Shown here piece by piece: positions 57,656-61,386 of a stretch of DNA of 61,386 nt. Numbering within the stretch: the stretch's first letter is position 1; every line of letters begins with the position of its first letter. Under the pieces are notes generated by a model. The model was not told where the DNA came from. It saw only the letters and a list, made by a program, of their open reading frames with translations, and did not search any database. The position numbers and the translations under genes were made by a program. The DNA is taken from assembly GCA_041060555.1 (NCBI GenBank), contig JBEUDS010000021.1. One strand, 5' to 3'. The DNA comes from CAUJIW01 sp963205175. Lineage in GTDB: Bacteria > Pseudomonadota > Alphaproteobacteria > Sphingomonadales > Sphingomonadaceae.

Positions 57656-57671
57656 TGGCACGCCATTTGCT
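57656..57671 (+). promoter_or_regulatory. Sigma-54 promoter of glnB-glnA
   Basis: TGGCACG-CCAT-TTGCT matches the -24/-12 consensus TGGCACGN4TTGCW at every defined position. Transcription should start near 57682, 27 bp before the glnB start. It implies RpoN and an activator such as NtrC, linking glnBA to nitrogen limitation. I could not identify a clean NtrC palindrome upstream. Confidence 0.85.
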
Positions 57672-57708
57672 GATGTGACGGCGACCAGCAGAGTGGAGGT
57701 GACAACGC

Positions 57709-58047
57709 GTGAAAAAGATCGAGGCGATCATCAAGCCGTTCAAGCTGGATGAAGTGAAGGAAGCGCTCCACGACATCGGCGTGTCCGGCATCACCGTGCT
57801 CGAAGCCAAGGGCTTCGGCCGGCAGAAGGGCCACACCGAGTTGTATCGCGGCGCCGAGTACGTCGTCGACTTCCTGCCAAAGGTGAAAATCGAGGTCGTG
57901 GTTGACGACGCGGTGGCGCCACGGGCGGTGGAAGCGATCCAGCAGGCGGCACAGACCGGCCGGATTGGCGACGGCAAGATCTTCATCTCGACGATCGATG
58001 AGGCAATCCGCATTCGCACCGGCGAACGCGGCGTCGACGCGATCTAG
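57709..58047 (+). CDS. glnB: Nitrogen regulatory protein PII
   Basis: A 112-residue trimeric PII protein that reads glutamine, 2-oxoglutarate and ATP/ADP. The T-loop GFGRQKGHTELYRGAEYVVDFLPK includes Tyr51, the uridylylation site. The B and C loops are VVDDAVAPRAVEAIQQAAQTGRIGDGKIF and IRIRTGERGVDAI. The start is GTG 57709 with GGAGGTGACAACGC upstream. It is co-transcribed with glnA, the usual alphaproteobacterial pair, and the glnA location fits the GlnB rather than GlnK type. Confidence 0.97.
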   Translation: MKKIEAIIKPFKLDEVKEALHDIGVSGITVLEAKGFGRQKGHTELYRGAEYVVDFLPKVKIEVVVDDAVAPRAVEAIQQAAQTGRIGDGKIFISTIDEAIRIRTGERGVDAI

Positions 58048-58106
58048 AGAACAGCTTAAAAAACCCCTGAAATCCAGAGACTCAACAAAACTGAAGGATA
58101 GAGATC

Positions 58107-59522
<1,416 letters not shown>

Positions 59523-59555
59523 GACGAACCCGGCCCTGCCGGGAGCCAAACAAGA

Positions 59556-59590
59556 CCCGGTCGGCGCTGTCGCCGGCCGGGTTTTTCTTT
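59556..59590 (+). terminator. Intrinsic terminator of glnB-glnA
   Basis: ACCCGGTCGGCG (59556-59567) and CGCCGGCCGGGT (59572-59583) form a 12-bp stem with one G-U pair and the loop CTGT, followed by TTTTCTTT. It lies 33 bp after glnA. Confidence 0.92.
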
Positions 59591-59846
59591 GCCGGTCATC
59601 ACGGTGCGCCAGACCATTGTCAGTGTCCGAGGTTCACGCCGTCCCCATGGCAAGGGCCGCGGATCGAGATCTCCTCGCACGCGCAATATGCTAATGGCAA
59701 CATCCTGCGCGGATCACCTGCGGCCAGCTGCCGCCCGCCGCCGACCACGTCCCTGATCAGTCATTCCCCTGCCGGCGCCAAGCATGTTGCCACAAAGTCA
59801 CACCGCAAACACTCGCGCGAGGCATGCCACTGATGCTGCGTCGCAC

Positions 59847-59879
59847 AAAAAAGAACGGCCCGGCAAAGCCGGGCCGTTC
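59847..59879 (-). terminator. Intrinsic terminator of the TorF-family porin gene
   Basis: GAACGGCCCGGC (59853-59864) and GCCGGGCCGTTC (59868-59879) form a perfect 12-bp stem with a 3-nt loop. On the minus strand six U follow (59847-59852). It lies 25 bp past the porin stop codon. The gap 59591-59846 shows no gene. Confidence 0.92.
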
Positions 59880-59904
59880 CCCTGATCGTTACTTCAGGCA
59901 GGGC

Positions 59905-60654
59905 TTAGAAGGAAGCGCCCAGCGTGAACACGACAGCAGCGTCGCCGGCATGCTTGATGTCGGCAGGGCTATTGCCGAAGTAACCGGTCTCGCCCTTCGA
60001 CTTGTTGGTGTCGACGTAAGCCGCGGTCAGCGTGAAGTTCTTGTAAGCGAACGACGCGCCAATGCTCCAGTCGAGCTTGGAGTCACCATAAGCGAAAGCG
60101 CCATCCTCATAGCCCAGCGACGCCTTCAGGGTCACCGGAGTCTCCGGAATGGCATAGGACACGTTGGTGTAGACGTACCAGTTGTCCTCGGTGGTGTTCG
60201 ACTGATCCGGCGCGTAGAAGATGCCCAGCGCCGCGGTCGCCGGACCGACCTCGCCATTCACTTCGCCCTGGATTTCATAATAATCCAGACCCTTGGCATC
60301 CGGATACAGATAGCCGATGCCGCCGAGCTTCCAGCCGATATTGCTGACCGAACCGGTCAGGCCGGCATACACGTCGACTTCACTGGCGCCGAAGGTGTTC
60401 TTGTCGCCGGTCGACGCCCAGGTGCCCGCGAAGAAGCTCACGGCGTCGGTGATGGTGTAGGACAGGTCCATACCACCCTGGAAAGCAACGCTTTCCTGGT
60501 TCAGCGACACACCACGGAAGCGGTAGTCCGAAGTCACCGACGCATTGGCGGTCAGGCTCAGCGGACCTTCTTCCTCAGCGCGGGCGGCGCCGGCGGCAAA
60601 AGCGCCAGCGGTAACAGACGCCAGCAGCGCCAGCTTAAAGGTGTTCTTGATCAT
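59905..60654 (-). CDS. TorF-family putative porin
   Basis: A 249-residue beta-barrel protein of the TIGR02001/TorF family. The signal peptide ends AARA. The mature start SLTANASVTSDYRFRGVSLNQESVAFQGGMDLSY is diagnostic (TSDYRFRG). Strands alternate to the end, VFTLGASF with a terminal Phe. Members are often found beside glnK-amtB or glnBA in Alphaproteobacteria, suggesting an outer-membrane path for a nitrogen source. That function is inferred. The start ATG 60654 has GGAGAC nine bases upstream. It is preceded by a long upstream region with an inverted repeat and a terminator. Confidence 0.9.
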   Translation of the reverse strand: MIKNTFKLALLASVTAGAFAAGAARAEEEGPLSLTANASVTSDYRFRGVSLNQESVAFQGGMDLSYTITDAVSFFAGTWASTGDKNTFGASEVDVYAGLTGSVSNIGWKLGGIGYLYPDAKGLDYYEIQGEVNGEVGPATAALGIFYAPDQSNTTEDNWYVYTNVSYAIPETPVTLKASLGYEDGAFAYGDSKLDWSIGASFAYKNFTLTAAYVDTNKSKGETGYFGNSPADIKHAGDAAVVFTLGASF

Positions 60655-60850
60655 TTCGTAAGTCTCCGTTGCCGTTAATTTGATCTCTTCTCTCTCGGAA
60701 CCACTCGGGAGCCGAATACGCGGATTGTTTTTTCTTTCCACGGTCTGGCCAACTACGCCGTCCAGACGAGATACGGATCGTTTCAACGTCACGAATCTGA
60801 CGCATTTACATTGCGTTGCACAAGGAAAATGTCGACCACCCCCCGGATTA

Positions 60851-60866
60851 GCAACAGCACTGTTGC
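60851..60866. promoter_or_regulatory. 16-bp inverted repeat, possible operator of the porin gene
   Basis: GCAACAG-CA-CTGTTGC is a perfect 7+7 inverted repeat. It lies next to GGGATAATT on the minus strand, a fair -10-like element, about 200 bp before the porin start. The regulator is unknown. Confidence 0.4.
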
Positions 60867-60932
60867 AATTATCCCACAGCAAGGAAGGCGGAGCGTGCCC
60901 GGCGCGCGACAGTCCGAAAACGGACCTCAGGC

Positions 60933-60967
60933 GAAAAAGAAACGGGCCGGGTTTGTGGCCCGGCCCG
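60933..60967 (-). terminator. Intrinsic terminator or attenuator upstream of the porin gene
   Basis: CGGGCCGGG (60943-60951) and CCCGGCCCG (60959-60967) form a perfect 9-bp stem. On the minus strand UUUCUUUUU follows. It ends transcription coming from the right, either from the gene at the window edge or within a long leader of the porin gene. Confidence 0.8.
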
Positions 60968-61309
60968 AGTTTAATCCTTGGGGAGGATCGCCTGTTCGGC
61001 CTGATCATATTGCAGCGCATCATTTCATTTTGCAATGCAAAAAACGCACGAACACGCAGATTGTTTGCGGAGCCACCCAATTGCCTGATCTGACATATTT
61101 TTTGACGTTTAAGAGCTGTTTACCCCTGCCCCTTTAGGCTCTCCAACTGGTGAGACCGCCGGGCAATATGGCCCGGCACCAGGCAAGGACAGGCGAGAAT
61201 CGTGTTTCAGGGGGCTATCATTCGCTCAGGAATCGAAGACATGCCACACCCTTTCCCAGGGTCGCGTCCGTCAAGGTGGTGTAATTTCGGCTGTGGCCGT
61301 GGGCCATCG

Positions 61310-61386
61310 TCAGGCGGCTTTGGCGGTGATGTGTAGGGGCTGATTTTCCTCCTCGATCATGGGTTGGTTGAGTTCGGCCATGCCTT
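61310..61386 (-). CDS. C-terminal end or short peptide at the right edge, unidentified
   Basis: A minus-strand frame enters from the edge and stops at 61310-61312, ending PLHITAKAA. An ATG at 61381 would give a 23-residue peptide beginning MAELNQPMIEEENQ. The noncoding DNA after it looks unlike the neighbouring genes and could belong to a mobile element, but no terminal repeat is visible. I cannot identify it. Confidence 0.25.
   Translation of the reverse strand, partial: GMAELNQPMIEEENQPLHITAKAA

Larger units (their letters stand above)
60655..61309. other. 655-bp region upstream of the TorF-family porin gene
   Basis: No convincing gene on either strand. Contents that can be named are a 16-bp inverted repeat (60851-60866), a small GTCCG/CGGAC hairpin (60912-60925), a strong minus-strand terminator (60933-60967) and a two-part hairpin with arms GCCGGGC/GCCCGGC (61158-61164, 61171-61177) inside CTGGT/ACCAG. 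Several TTGCA/TGCAA-type motifs are scattered between 60800 and 61050. Confidence 0.45.

Noticed and set aside
61200..61386. Insertion-sequence end at the right edge
   Set aside because: The sequence hints at mobile DNA, but no terminal inverted repeat, target duplication or transposase motif can be shown within the window.

Overview
The window is GC-rich, densely coded bacterial DNA. The gene set points to an alphaproteobacterium: a mitochondrial-type NDUFS4-like complex I protein, GlnB-GlnA with a TorF-type porin beside them, GlxB-type amidotransferase remains, NasS/NasT nitrate control and several large TonB-dependent receptors. I cannot place it below class level; the receptor-rich style recalls sphingomonads and some Rhodospirillales.

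Layout. (1) 1-6.6 kb: the end of an unknown gene, a truncated glxB, an XRE-cupin regulator and two TonB receptors. (2) 6.7-20.7 kb, all on the minus strand: a complete assimilatory nitrate system, in transcription order nasT, nasS, [leader], nrtA, nrtB, fused nrtCD, porin, [leader], nirB, nirD, nasA, cobA. Both bracketed leaders carry the same ANTAR-responsive RNA design: two hairpins with A1/G4 hexaloops, a linker of about 33 nt, and a second hairpin that overlaps an intrinsic terminator. NasT should bind them and antiterminate, with NasS as the nitrate sensor. (3) 21-31 kb: a TonB receptor with an SMP-30 lactonase, a TauE exporter, a TIM-barrel isomerase, a thioesterase, a lipoprotein/holin-like pair, an RGG-tailed cold-shock protein, a candidate small RNA, a nitronate monooxygenase, an unknown protein and the NDUFS4-like protein. 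(4) 31-35.6 kb: gyrA, trmFO and tRNA-Ala(CGC).

(5) 35.7-53.9 kb, between tRNA-Ala and tRNA-His, is the most interesting part. A minus-strand operon starts with a TetR regulator and continues with HyuA, an acetone-carboxylase-gamma-like zinc protein, an unknown 274-residue protein, a second HyuA, HyuB, an acyl-CoA ligase, an OB-fold/zinc-ribbon protein, a thiolase and a TonB receptor. Beyond that lies an SbtA-SbtB pair (bicarbonate transporter and PII-like regulator) with a GST. An alpha/beta hydrolase and an NAD-type SDR are transcribed divergently from the TetR gene. Two near-identical 16-bp palindromes sit in the divergent promoter region. Read together this looks like a complete route: ester or alcohol, to ketone (SDR), to beta-keto acid (ATP- and bicarbonate-dependent carboxylase of the acetophenone/acetone type), to beta-ketoacyl-CoA (ligase), to thiolysis. 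Uptake of substrate and of bicarbonate would be encoded alongside.

(6) 54-61.4 kb: HIT protein, M61 peptidase, nucleotidyltransferase, glnB-glnA behind a consensus sigma-54 promoter, a TorF-family porin with a long upstream region, and the edge of an unidentified gene. No CRISPR array, rRNA gene or complete insertion sequence was seen.
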